Positions 48,792 through 56,641 of a DNA stretch of 64,000 nt are shown in pieces; positions within the stretch are counted from its first letter, which is position 1, and every line of letters begins with the position of its first letter. Under the pieces are notes generated by a model. It was given only the letters and a program-made list of their open reading frames with translations. It was not told the origin of the DNA and ran no database searches. The position numbers and the translations under genes were made by a program. The stretch comes from CAVZOY01 sp963777095 (GTDB taxonomy: Bacteria > Actinomycetota > Actinomycetes > Mycobacteriales > Geodermatophilaceae), in contig CAVZOY010000006.1 of assembly GCA_963777095.1 (NCBI GenBank), forward strand, positions 1,426,001-1,490,000, in the 5' to 3' direction.

Positions 48792-49840
48792 TGCGCGCGG
48801 TCGTGCTCCGCGAGTTCGGCGGCCCGGAGGTGCTCCGGGTCGAGGAGGTGCCCGACCCGGTGCCGGGGCCCGGCGAGGTCGTCGTCGAGGTGCACGCGGT
48901 CACCGTCAACCAGTCGCTGGACCTGAAGGTCCGCGCCGACGGCACGGTCCGGGGGACGACCCTCCCGCACGTCCTCGGCGTGGACCCGGCCGGCGTGGTG
49001 GTCGAGGCCGCGGACGGCGTCGAGGGCGTCGCGGTCGGCGACCGTGTGGCGGTCGTCCCGCACATCCGCTGCGGCCGGTGCGGCTTCTGCCTCAGCGGCC
49101 GCGAGGAGCAGTGCCCGAACTCGCGGCACATCGGCGTCCACCGCTGGGGCGGGTACGCCGAGCGGGTCGCCGTCCCTGCCCAGAACGCCGTCCCCATCCC
49201 CGACACGCTCGGGTTCGTGGACGCCGCGGTGATCCTGCGGCACGCCCCGACGGCCTTCAACCTGCTGCGCAACCTGGCCGTCGTCCAGCCGGGGGAGTGG
49301 GTGCTGGTCATGGGCGCGACGGGCGGGCTCGGTGCGGCCGGCGTGCAGGTGGCCACGCTGCTGGGCGCGACGGTGATCGCGGGGGCCGGCGCCGACTCCC
49401 GGGTCGAGGTGGCGCTGGCCAACGGTGCCCACCACGGCGTCAACTACCGCAGCTCCGACCTCACCGAGGAGGTCCTCCGCCTCACCGACGGCCGCGGCGT
49501 CGACGTGGTCTTCGAGAACATCAGCGACCCCGGCATCTGGCCGAAGGCGTTCGCCGCTCTGGCACACGGCGGCCGGCTGGTGACCGCCGGTGCGCACGGC
49601 GGAGGCAAGGTCGAGCTCGACGTCCGGCGGTTGTACGGACGGCGGCTGCGCATCATCGGCGGCGCGGGCGCCTCGCGGCGGGACGTCAGGACCGCGCTCG
49701 AGGCCGCCGGCGAGGGCCGCCTGCACGCCGTGGTCGACAGGGTGCTCCCGCTGGACCAGGCCGCGGAGGCCCACCGCCTGGCGGAGAAGGGCGGACTGCT
49801 CGGCAAGATCGTGCTCGCTCCGCGCGAGGGCACGGAATGA
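48791..49840 (+). CDS. Zinc-binding dehydrogenase/quinone oxidoreductase (MDR)
   Basis: 349-residue medium-chain dehydrogenase. The structural-zinc type four-Cys block CGRCGFCLSGREEQCPN is present, and the cofactor loop is GATGGLGAAGVQVA. Closest in layout to NADPH:quinone/alcohol dehydrogenase subgroups with both features. Intact frame. Overlaps its neighbours on both sides. Confidence 0.8.
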   Translation: MRAVVLREFGGPEVLRVEEVPDPVPGPGEVVVEVHAVTVNQSLDLKVRADGTVRGTTLPHVLGVDPAGVVVEAADGVEGVAVGDRVAVVPHIRCGRCGFCLSGREEQCPNSRHIGVHRWGGYAERVAVPAQNAVPIPDTLGFVDAAVILRHAPTAFNLLRNLAVVQPGEWVLVMGATGGLGAAGVQVATLLGATVIAGAGADSRVEVALANGAHHGVNYRSSDLTEEVLRLTDGRGVDVVFENISDPGIWPKAFAALAHGGRLVTAGAHGGGKVELDVRRLYGRRLRIIGGAGASRRDVRTALEAAGEGRLHAVVDRVLPLDQAAEAHRLAEKGGLLGKIVLAPREGTE

Positions 49841-50739
49841 CCCGGGTGCTGAGGCTCAACACCTTCTCCCAGGTGAGCGCGCTGCTCGCCGCGCAGCACC
49901 GCGGCTACCTCGCCGAGGAGGGGCTCGAGCTCGAGGTCGAGATCGCGGTCGGTTCGCGCCCGCAGATGGAGGGCCTGCTGAGCGGCCGCTTCGACCTCGT
50001 GCACACGAATGCCGACAACGTCATGAAGTTCCGGGCGTTCGGCTCCCGCGACCTGGCGATCTTCCTGGTGCTCGACACCGGGATCGCGCAGAAGCTCATC
50101 GTCTCGCCGGACGTCTCGGGCTGGGCGGACCTGCGCGGTCGGCCGGTCGGCGTCGACGCCCCCGACTCCGGCTACGCCTTCGTGCTCTACGAGCTCCTGC
50201 GCCTGCACGGTCTGGAGAAGGGGGACTACGAGGTCGTGCCGCTGGGCGCGACCGGCTACCGGCTGCAGGGGCTGCAGAAGGGCGAGATCGTGGCGGGCCT
50301 GCTCAGCCACCACCACGAGGCGACGGCGCTCGACGAGGGCTTCCGCATCCTGGCCGACACCCGGCAGCACTTCGCCGGGCACCCCGGCGTCACCGCCGCC
50401 ACGACCACCGGCTGGGCGGCGACGAATCCCGAGGCATGGGCCGGCTACACGCGCGCGCTGCTGCGGGCCGCGGCGTGGGCCATGGACCCCGCCCATCGGA
50501 ACGACGTCGTCGACCTGATCGCCCGGGCGCGCGACGTCGACGCCGCGCGTGCGCGCCGGATCCTCGACATCGAGACGGCCAGCCGCACCGGGGTGATCCG
50601 CTCCGTCCAGGACGCCGAGCGCAGCCTCGCCGAGACCGCGGCCCTGCGCGCCCAGTACACCGGCGGCCGGCCCGAGGGCTACTTCGACCCGTCGGCGATG
50701 GAGCGAGCACTCGCGGGCGTCGGCCCCGACGCGGGGTGA
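49837..50739 (+). CDS. NMT1/THI5-like SBP-fold protein without signal peptide
   Basis: 300-residue protein with the NMT1-like fold (GYLAEEGLELEVEIAVGSRPQM, LLSGRFDLVHTNADNVMKF, GVDAPDSGYAF). No signal peptide or lipobox is visible, unlike ABC binding proteins, and it is embedded between a dehydrogenase and an MFS transporter. It may be a cytoplasmic enzyme of the Pht5 type or a ligand sensor. Intact frame. Confidence 0.65.
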   Translation: MTRVLRLNTFSQVSALLAAQHRGYLAEEGLELEVEIAVGSRPQMEGLLSGRFDLVHTNADNVMKFRAFGSRDLAIFLVLDTGIAQKLIVSPDVSGWADLRGRPVGVDAPDSGYAFVLYELLRLHGLEKGDYEVVPLGATGYRLQGLQKGEIVAGLLSHHHEATALDEGFRILADTRQHFAGHPGVTAATTTGWAATNPEAWAGYTRALLRAAAWAMDPAHRNDVVDLIARARDVDAARARRILDIETASRTGVIRSVQDAERSLAETAALRAQYTGGRPEGYFDPSAMERALAGVGPDAG

Positions 50740-51959
50740 GCACCACCGAGGACCGGACGTCCTGGCGGCGGGTGGTGACCAGCCGGTGGGCGTTGGTCTC
50801 GCTCGCCGCGCTGCTCTACTGGATCGCGTCGCACTCGCTGCGGCCGTTCGTCGTCGTCCGGCTCGACGAGCTCGGCGCCTCGGCGCAGGAGGTCGGCCTC
50901 GTCGCCGCGGCCTACGCCTTCGTCGCGCTGTTCCTCGCCATCCCCGGCGGCCGCGCCATCGACCGGCTGGGCACCAAGCGCGTCCTGTACGTCTCGCTCG
51001 CCGCCATGACGGCGCTCGGCGTCGCCTACGCGGCGGCATCGACCATCCTGCAGCTGCTGGTGCTGCAGGTCGTGAACGGCGTCGTCGAGCTCTTCGTCTG
51101 GCTGGCGATCCAGACGCTGGCCACCGGTGCCGGACGGGGCGACACCCTGGCCCGGCACCTGTCCCTGTTCTCGTTCATGTGGGGCCTCGGCATCGCCGTG
51201 GGCCCGGCCGTCGGCGGTCTCGTGTACGACCGCTTCGGGTGGTCGGCTCTGGCGCTGACCTACGCCGGCACGGCCGCGCTCATGCTGCTGGCGGCGATCC
51301 TCGCGCCGGACCGCCCCGGCCTGAGGGCACGCGGCGGCCGGCTGGGCCGTGACGCCTGGCAGACGGCGAGGACGCCGGCGATCCGGACGACGCTGTTGTC
51401 GAGCTTCGTCGTCATGTACGTCATCTCGATCAAGAGCACCTTCTACCCGCTCGCGCTGCAGGAACGGGGCGTGAGCGTGCCGGTGATCGGCCTGCTGCTG
51501 TCGATCATGGGGATCGCCTCGCTCGCCGTCCGTCCGGCTCTGCCCCTGCTGACCCGCCGGCTCGGCGCGGGGACCGTGATGGTGATCGGCACGGTCGTCG
51601 GGGTCGTGGGCATCAGCCTGACGCCGTGGCTGTTGCACCCGGCGCTCCTGGTCGCGGCCGCGCTGGTCACCGGCGCGGGCTATGGTTCGAACCCGCCCGT
51701 CGTGATGCAGCTGCTCACCGAGCACAGCTCCGACGCCGACCGCGGACTGGTCATGGGTCTGCGGGCGACGGCCGGCCGCCTGTCCCAGGTCGTCCAGCCG
51801 CTGGCTTTCGGTGGGCTCGCCGCCCTCGCGGGCATGGCGGCCGCCTTTCCGATCTCCGGGGCGGCGCTGCTGGTCGCGGTGCTGGTGAACCGCCGAGACG
51901 TGCTCGCCCTGCGCTCCACCCCGACCGCGAACGCGCCCCCTACGGAAGGAATCCGCTGA
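50736..51959 (+). CDS. MFS transporter
   Basis: 407-residue major facilitator with about 12 hydrophobic segments. GGRAIDRLGTKRVLY is the loop motif after TM2, and LGIAVGPAVGGLVYDRFGW marks TM5. Start is GTG 50736, overlapping the upstream stop (GTGA), and its TGA touches the next ATG. No substrate class can be assigned; uptake or efflux of an aromatic acid fits the setting. Confidence 0.8.
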   Translation: MSTTEDRTSWRRVVTSRWALVSLAALLYWIASHSLRPFVVVRLDELGASAQEVGLVAAAYAFVALFLAIPGGRAIDRLGTKRVLYVSLAAMTALGVAYAAASTILQLLVLQVVNGVVELFVWLAIQTLATGAGRGDTLARHLSLFSFMWGLGIAVGPAVGGLVYDRFGWSALALTYAGTAALMLLAAILAPDRPGLRARGGRLGRDAWQTARTPAIRTTLLSSFVVMYVISIKSTFYPLALQERGVSVPVIGLLLSIMGIASLAVRPALPLLTRRLGAGTVMVIGTVVGVVGISLTPWLLHPALLVAAALVTGAGYGSNPPVVMQLLTEHSSDADRGLVMGLRATAGRLSQVVQPLAFGGLAALAGMAAAFPISGAALLVAVLVNRRDVLALRSTPTANAPPTEGIR

Positions 51960-52855
51960 TGACGCTCGCCGGCATCGATGTCCACGTCCACGTCCACGAC
52001 GAGCGGGCGCGCGCCCTGCAAGGGCCGGAGGCGCAGGCCAAGTTCGAGCAGATGGCCCGCTACTTCAAGCGCGAGGTGAAGCACACCTCGGTGGACGAGC
52101 AGGCCGAGCAGTACCGCAGCAAGAACATGATGGCGGTCCTGGTCAACGGCACCGACGTGACCATCACCGGGCGGACGCCGATCCCCAACGACTTCATCGC
52201 CGACACCGTGCAGCAGTTCCCCGACGTCTTCCTGGGCATGGGGGCCATCGACCCCTGGCAGGGCGAGCTCGCCCGGCGGGAGATCGTGCGGATGAAGGAG
52301 ATGGGCCTGGTCGGGATCGGCGAGCTCAACCCGGCCCGGCAGCACTTCTATCCGAACGACCCGCGCTTCTACCCGCTCTGGGAGGAGGCCGAGCGCCAGG
52401 GCATGGTCGTGCTCTTCCACAGCGGATACGCCGCGGCCGGCTCCGGGTCGCCCGGCGGCGGTGGCGTGAAGCTCAAGTACTGCCAGCCGATGCTGCTCGA
52501 CGACATCGCGGCCGACTTCCCGGACCTGAAGATCATCTGCGCACACCCGTCGTGGCCGTGGACCGCCGAGAGCCTGGCGATCGCCCGGCACAAGCCGAAC
52601 TTCTACATCGACCTGTCCGGCTGGGCGCCCAAGTACTTCCCCCCGGAGGTCGTGCAGCAGGTCAACAGCATGATCCCGCACAAGGCGCTGTTCGGATCCG
52701 ATGCCCCGTCACTGCCGCTCGAGCGCTGGCTGGCCGACTTCGAGCAGCTGCCGATCAAGCCGGAGGTCCGGCAGAAGATCATGCTGGACAACGCCGTGAA
52801 GCTGTTCGGCCTCGAGGACCGGGTCGGCGCGGCGGATGGTGATCAGGTCACCTGA
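51959..52855 (+). CDS. Amidohydrolase-2 family protein
   Basis: 298-residue metal-dependent hydrolase/decarboxylase fold. DVHVHVH at the N-terminus gives the metal HxH, followed by GIGELNPARQHFYP, LFHSGYAA, CAHPSWPW and LFGSDAPSLP with the catalytic Asp. Members include ACMSD-like decarboxylases of aromatic acids. The last codons (DQVT, stop) lie inside repeat copy D. Intact frame. Confidence 0.8.
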   Translation: MTLAGIDVHVHVHDERARALQGPEAQAKFEQMARYFKREVKHTSVDEQAEQYRSKNMMAVLVNGTDVTITGRTPIPNDFIADTVQQFPDVFLGMGAIDPWQGELARREIVRMKEMGLVGIGELNPARQHFYPNDPRFYPLWEEAERQGMVVLFHSGYAAAGSGSPGGGGVKLKYCQPMLLDDIAADFPDLKIICAHPSWPWTAESLAIARHKPNFYIDLSGWAPKYFPPEVVQQVNSMIPHKALFGSDAPSLPLERWLADFEQLPIKPEVRQKIMLDNAVKLFGLEDRVGAADGDQVT

Positions 52856-52943
52856 TCGTCAGTGGTCTCAGCTCACCTGGTGGGGTCCTGGTTCAGCGTC
52901 AACCCTGAGCCAGGACCCCCGGTGATCAGGTCACCTGATCACC
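52838..52943. repeat. Intergenic palindromic repeat, copy D (composite)
   Basis: GGTGATCAGGTCACCTGATCG at 52838-52858, hairpin GGGGTCCTGGTTCAG (52882-52896)/CTGAGCCAGGACCCC (52905-52919) with an 8-nt loop, and a perfect palindrome GGTGATCAGGT-C-ACCTGATCACC at 52921-52943. It lies between convergent genes and probably ends both transcripts. Confidence 0.7.
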
Positions 52944-52956
52944 ATCGGGCACCTGC

Positions 52957-54207
52957 TCAGGCGGCTGCGGCGAGCAGGAGCTGCTTGAGCGGCGTGGCGG
53001 CGTCCGCGGCCCGGTCGGCCGGGATCGAGGCGCCCTGGGTCAGGGCCTTGCGCACCACCATGTAGTCGCCCGGGGCGTTGACGGCGTCGACCGCCAGCAG
53101 CCGCCCGTCCCGGTAGTACAGGACCGAGAACCGCTCGCTGTCCGGCTCGCCCCGGACGACGAAGTCGTCGAAGCCGGTGGACAGCCCGGCGATCTGCAGT
53201 CGCAGGTCACCCTGGTTGGACCAGAACCACGGCACGTTCGGCACGACCTCGAGCTTGCCCATGAGCGTCGCGGCGGCCGTGGACGCCTGGGTCACGGCGT
53301 TGTTCACCGACTCCAGCCGGACCCGACCCTCGCCGGTCACGGGGTGCGGCAGCACCGTGCAGTCGCCGGCGGCGACCACCGCGGGGCAGCTGGTGCGGGC
53401 GTACCGGTCGACGACGATGCCGCCGTCGCACTCGAGGCCCAGCTGCTCGGCGAGCTCGGTGCGCGGGATGACGCCCACGCCGACCATGACCAGGTCGGCA
53501 GGCAGCTCCCGGCCGTCGGTCAGGACGACGGCGCTCACCCGGCCGCCGTCGCCGCGGAAGCCCTCCACCCCGGTGCCCAGGAGCACCGTGCTGCCGCGCC
53601 GTTCGTGCGCCGCCTTGTAGAACTCGGACACGACCGGCGCCACGGCCCGCGCGATCAGCCGGTCGAGCGCCTCGACGACGGTGACCTCCAGGCCACGGGC
53701 TCGCGCGACCGCCGCGGCCTCGAGGCCGACGAAGCCGCCCCCCACCACCACGACCCGGCGCGCCTGGCCGAGCTCCGAGCGCAGCTGCATGGCGTCGTCG
53801 AGGTCGCGGAGGTAGCAGATGCCCTCCAGATCGGCGCCGGGCACGCTCAGCCGCCGCGGCTCCGCGCCCGTCGTCAGGGCGAGCCGCTCGAAGGAGAGGT
53901 CCCGGCCGCCGGAGGTGCGGGCCCGGCCCGCTCCGGAGCCGTCCGGGAGCAGCTCGAGGTGCTCCACCCGTTCGCCGCAGACGAGGTCGATGCCCTGGTC
54001 GGCGTAGAAGGACGGCGCGCGGAAGGCCAGCGTGCTCCCGTCGGCGGTGCCGGACAGGTACTCCTTGGACAGCGGCGGCCGCTGGTACGGCGGGTGCGGC
54101 TCTGCCCCCACCAGGGTGATCGCACCGGTGTCGCCGAGTTCCCGCAGCGAGACCGCCAGCTGGAGGCCGGCCTGGCTGGCACCGACGATCACCGTGCCTG
54201 CGTCCAC
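52957..54207 (-). CDS. FAD-dependent ferredoxin reductase of the Rieske oxygenase
   Basis: 416-residue NAD(P)H oxidoreductase. FAD motif VIVGASQAGLQLA at the N-terminus, PYQRPPLSKEYL, the NAD-binding VVVVGGGFVGLEAAAVA, and the FAD-binding VVAAGDCTVLPHP. This is the family that passes electrons to a [2Fe-2S] ferredoxin of ring-hydroxylating oxygenases; the ferredoxin and oxygenase genes lie just across the divergent promoter. Start GTG 54205-54207 has GGGAGG upstream. A palindromic operator lies 31 nt upstream. Confidence 0.85.
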   Translation of the reverse strand: MDAGTVIVGASQAGLQLAVSLRELGDTGAITLVGAEPHPPYQRPPLSKEYLSGTADGSTLAFRAPSFYADQGIDLVCGERVEHLELLPDGSGAGRARTSGGRDLSFERLALTTGAEPRRLSVPGADLEGICYLRDLDDAMQLRSELGQARRVVVVGGGFVGLEAAAVARARGLEVTVVEALDRLIARAVAPVVSEFYKAAHERRGSTVLLGTGVEGFRGDGGRVSAVVLTDGRELPADLVMVGVGVIPRTELAEQLGLECDGGIVVDRYARTSCPAVVAAGDCTVLPHPVTGEGRVRLESVNNAVTQASTAAATLMGKLEVVPNVPWFWSNQGDLRLQIAGLSTGFDDFVVRGEPDSERFSVLYYRDGRLLAVDAVNAPGDYMVVRKALTQGASIPADRAADAATPLKQLLLAAAA

Positions 54208-54237
54208 GTGCGCCTCCCAGCTTCCAGTTTCCCCCGA

Positions 54238-54250
54238 ATGGTAATACCAT
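54238..54250 (-). promoter_or_regulatory. FadR-like operator, site 7
   Basis: ATGGTAATACCAT, a perfect palindrome about its central A, 31 nt upstream of the reductase start. Same GGT-N3-ACC core as the other sites. Confidence 0.65.
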
Positions 54251-54320
54251 TGATCCAGACCCGGAAGGGCTTCGTTCGACGACGAGCTCTTTCGAGTGAC
54301 CTGGGCCACAGTATGGTCCA

Positions 54321-54333
54321 ATGGACAGACCAC
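54321..54333 (+). promoter_or_regulatory. FadR-like operator, site 8
   Basis: ATGGACAGACCAC, one base from the FadR core TGGTCnGACCA, 47 nt upstream of the ferredoxin GTG. A second half-site ATGGTCCAAT lies just upstream at 54313. Confidence 0.5.
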
Positions 54334-54379
54334 GGTGACAAGAGAAGTCGCTGCAATCATGAGGGAAGGACCCCCCAGC

Positions 54380-54703
54380 GTGCCCAAGGTGATCTACGTC
54401 GGCCTCGACGGCCAGGAGCGCTCGGTCGAGGCGGTCGAGGGCGAGTCGGTCATGGCCACGGCGGTGAAGAACGGCATCCCCGGGATCATCGGCGAGTGCG
54501 GCGGCAACGCCTCGTGCGCCACGTGCCATGTCTGGGTGCGCGAGGAGTTCCTGAGCCTCGTCGGCGAGCCCAACCCCACCGAGGAGGACCTCCTCGAGAT
54601 GGGCGTCTCGGACCGGCGTGAGGGCAGCCGGCTGTCCTGCCAGATCAAGGTCTCGCCGGAGCTCGACGGGCTGACCGTGGACATCGCTCCGCAGGAGGTC
54701 TGA
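54380..54703 (+). CDS. [2Fe-2S] ferredoxin
   Basis: 107-residue plant/putidaredoxin-type ferredoxin. Cluster ligands: C-x5-C-x2-C in GECGGNASCATCHVWV and the fourth Cys in LSCQIKV. It carries electrons from the FAD reductase to the Rieske oxygenase. GTG 54380 is chosen because GGAAGGA lies 9-10 nt upstream; ATG 54359 would add MREGPPS and lacks a ribosome site. Confidence 0.85.
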   Translation: MPKVIYVGLDGQERSVEAVEGESVMATAVKNGIPGIIGECGGNASCATCHVWVREEFLSLVGEPNPTEEDLLEMGVSDRREGSRLSCQIKVSPELDGLTVDIAPQEV

Positions 54704-54744
54704 CCGGCGGTTTTCCCGGTTTGAACCCCCTCCGGGATGCTCCG

Positions 54745-54764
54745 CGCGACTGTTGACAGTCGCG
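54745..54764 (+). promoter_or_regulatory. 20-bp palindrome containing a TTGACA
   Basis: CGCGACTGT-TG-ACAGTCGCG, perfect 9-bp arms, 74 nt upstream of the Rieske gene. The centre holds TTGACA (54753-54758), a good -35; TATGAC at 54773 is a poorly spaced -10. A weak FadR-like site AAGGTATGACAGT (54769-54781) follows. Suggests a separate promoter for the oxygenase. Confidence 0.4.
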
Positions 54765-54838
54765 TGGAAAGGTATGACAGTTAGGCCATCCGCCTCGACG
54801 GGTGTGACGGTACGACGGGCGATCAGGGAGAATCAGGC

Positions 54839-56125
54839 ATGCTGCGCAAGGAGATCAACGAGCTGCTCACCCGGACCGGTCCCGGGACGGCGATGGGTGA
54901 GCTGTTCCGCCAGTACTGGTTCCCCGCCTGCCTCGCCGAGGAACTGCCGGAGGACGGCTCGCCGCCGGTCCGGCTCAAGCTGCTCGGCGAGCGCCTGGTC
55001 GCCTTCCGTGACAGCTACGGCAACTACGGCCTGATCGACGAGTTCTGCGCGCACCGCGGGGTCTCCCTCTGGTTCGGTCGCAACGAGGAGGGCGGTCTGC
55101 GCTGCCCGTACCACGGCTGGAAGTACGACTCCACCGGCCAGTGCGTCGACGTGCCCTCCGAGGCCGACAACTCCAGCTTCGCCGAGAACGTGAAGCTCAC
55201 CTCGTACCCGCTGGTCAAGATCGGCGACGTCCTCTGGACCTACATGGGCGACCCGGCCAAGCAGCCTCCGCTCCCCGAGTGGGAGTTCGCCCTGGTGCCG
55301 CCGGAGCAGACGTACACGTCCAAGCGCTGGCAGCAGTGCAACTGGCTGCAGGCGTTCGAGGGCGGCATCGACTCCAGCCACGTGACGTTCCTGCACTCGG
55401 GTGGTCTGAAGAGCGACCCGCTGTTCAAGGGCGCGAAGGGCAACGAGTACAACCTGAACGACACCAAGCCGTTCTTCGAGGTCGCCGACGCCGAGGGCGG
55501 CCTGTTCGTGGGCGCCCGGCGCAACGCCGAGGACGGCAAGTACTACTGGCGTATCACGCCGTGGGTCATGCCCTGCTTCACGATGGTGCCGCCGCGCGGT
55601 GACCACCCGATCCACGGGCACTTCTGGATTCCGATCGACGACGACAACTGCTGGTCCTACAGCTTCGACTACCACCCCGTGCGGCCTCTGACCGAGATGG
55701 AGCGGCAGGCGATGATCGACGGCCACGGTGTCCACAGCGCGAACATCCCGGGCACCTACCGCCCGGTCGCCAACATGGACAACGACTACAACATGAACCG
55801 CGAGAAGCAGAAGGCCGGCGAGTGGTACTCCGGCATCGAGGGCATCGCGATCCAGGACTCCTCGCTGCAGGAGAGCATGGGCCCGATCGTCGACCGCACC
55901 AAGGAGCGCCTGGTCCCGGCCGACAGCGGCATCGTCAAGGCCCGCCAGAAGCTGTACCGCGCCGCCGTCGCGCTGCGGGACAAGGGCGAGACCCCGCCCG
56001 GTGTGGACCCCGCGCACCACCACGTCCGGTCGGCGGCCGTCGTCCTGCCGCAGAAGGAGGCGTTCCTGGACGCCGCCCGCGAGGACGTCAAGGTGCGGCC
56101 CGGCATGCCGGTCTCGTCGGTCTGA
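54839..56125 (+). CDS. Rieske aromatic oxygenase, phthalate 4,5-dioxygenase-like large subunit
   Basis: 428-residue oxygenase. Rieske ligands: CAHRGVSLWFGR and CPYHGWKYD. The catalytic-domain iron site is around GIDSSHVTFLH with a downstream Asp. The opening LLTRTGPGTAMGELFRQYWFP and DEFCAHRG are typical of the Pht3 (phthalate 4,5-dioxygenase) group, which also includes aromatic O-demethylases. Intact frame. Uses the adjacent ferredoxin and reductase. Substrate is a carboxylated or methoxylated aromatic, by family. Confidence 0.85.
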   Translation: MLRKEINELLTRTGPGTAMGELFRQYWFPACLAEELPEDGSPPVRLKLLGERLVAFRDSYGNYGLIDEFCAHRGVSLWFGRNEEGGLRCPYHGWKYDSTGQCVDVPSEADNSSFAENVKLTSYPLVKIGDVLWTYMGDPAKQPPLPEWEFALVPPEQTYTSKRWQQCNWLQAFEGGIDSSHVTFLHSGGLKSDPLFKGAKGNEYNLNDTKPFFEVADAEGGLFVGARRNAEDGKYYWRITPWVMPCFTMVPPRGDHPIHGHFWIPIDDDNCWSYSFDYHPVRPLTEMERQAMIDGHGVHSANIPGTYRPVANMDNDYNMNREKQKAGEWYSGIEGIAIQDSSLQESMGPIVDRTKERLVPADSGIVKARQKLYRAAVALRDKGETPPGVDPAHHHVRSAAVVLPQKEAFLDAAREDVKVRPGMPVSSV

Positions 56126-56127
56126 TC

Positions 56128-56637
56128 ATGTCCGTCGACACCCAGATGCTGAGCAGCTGTGCCCGCGCGGCGACGGCCGAGGAGTCGCGCTACCGGATCG
56201 ACCGGCCGATCGCGCCCTCGCGCGCGGGTCGCATCGTCGCTCTGGACGAGAAGGCGGCCGAGATCGCCGCCCGTGCGGCGGAGTTGGAGTGGGCGAACGC
56301 CCGCTTCTACGTCTGTGAGTCCGCCGACCCCGACAACGACACCCTCATGCTGCGCGGGATCGACGGCGGCCCGGCCACCCTGGCCGACGAGCTGGCCAGG
56401 GCGTCCGTCGTCGTCATGATCGCGACCAGCGACGCCGGTGCCGACTGCGCCTACGCCCTCGGCAAGGCGTGCTGGGAGCGCGGCATCCAGACCGCGGGCC
56501 TGGTGATCGGCGACGGGACGCACAGCGGCACCGCCGCCGCGGCGGCCGTCGCCGCGCTGCGCCCGCACGCCCGCGTGCTGCTCCCGGACGCCGACGAGTA
56601 CGACGTCGTCGACCTGCTCACCGCACTGCGGGTCTGA
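56128..56637 (+). CDS. Protein of unknown function between Rieske oxygenase and PanB-like gene
   Basis: 169 residues, not recognised. It starts 2 bp after the oxygenase stop and ends 4 bp before the PanB-like start, so it belongs to the same operon. Alternating strands and helices with Gly/Ala-rich loops (VVMIATSDAGADCAYALGKA, GLVIGDGTHSGTAAAA) suggest a Rossmann-like alpha/beta fold. Two Cys at residues about 11 and 110. Could be a small adaptor or enzyme of the same pathway. Confidence 0.6.
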   Translation: MSVDTQMLSSCARAATAEESRYRIDRPIAPSRAGRIVALDEKAAEIAARAAELEWANARFYVCESADPDNDTLMLRGIDGGPATLADELARASVVVMIATSDAGADCAYALGKACWERGIQTAGLVIGDGTHSGTAAAAAVAALRPHARVLLPDADEYDVVDLLTALRV

Positions 56638-56641
56638 GCCG

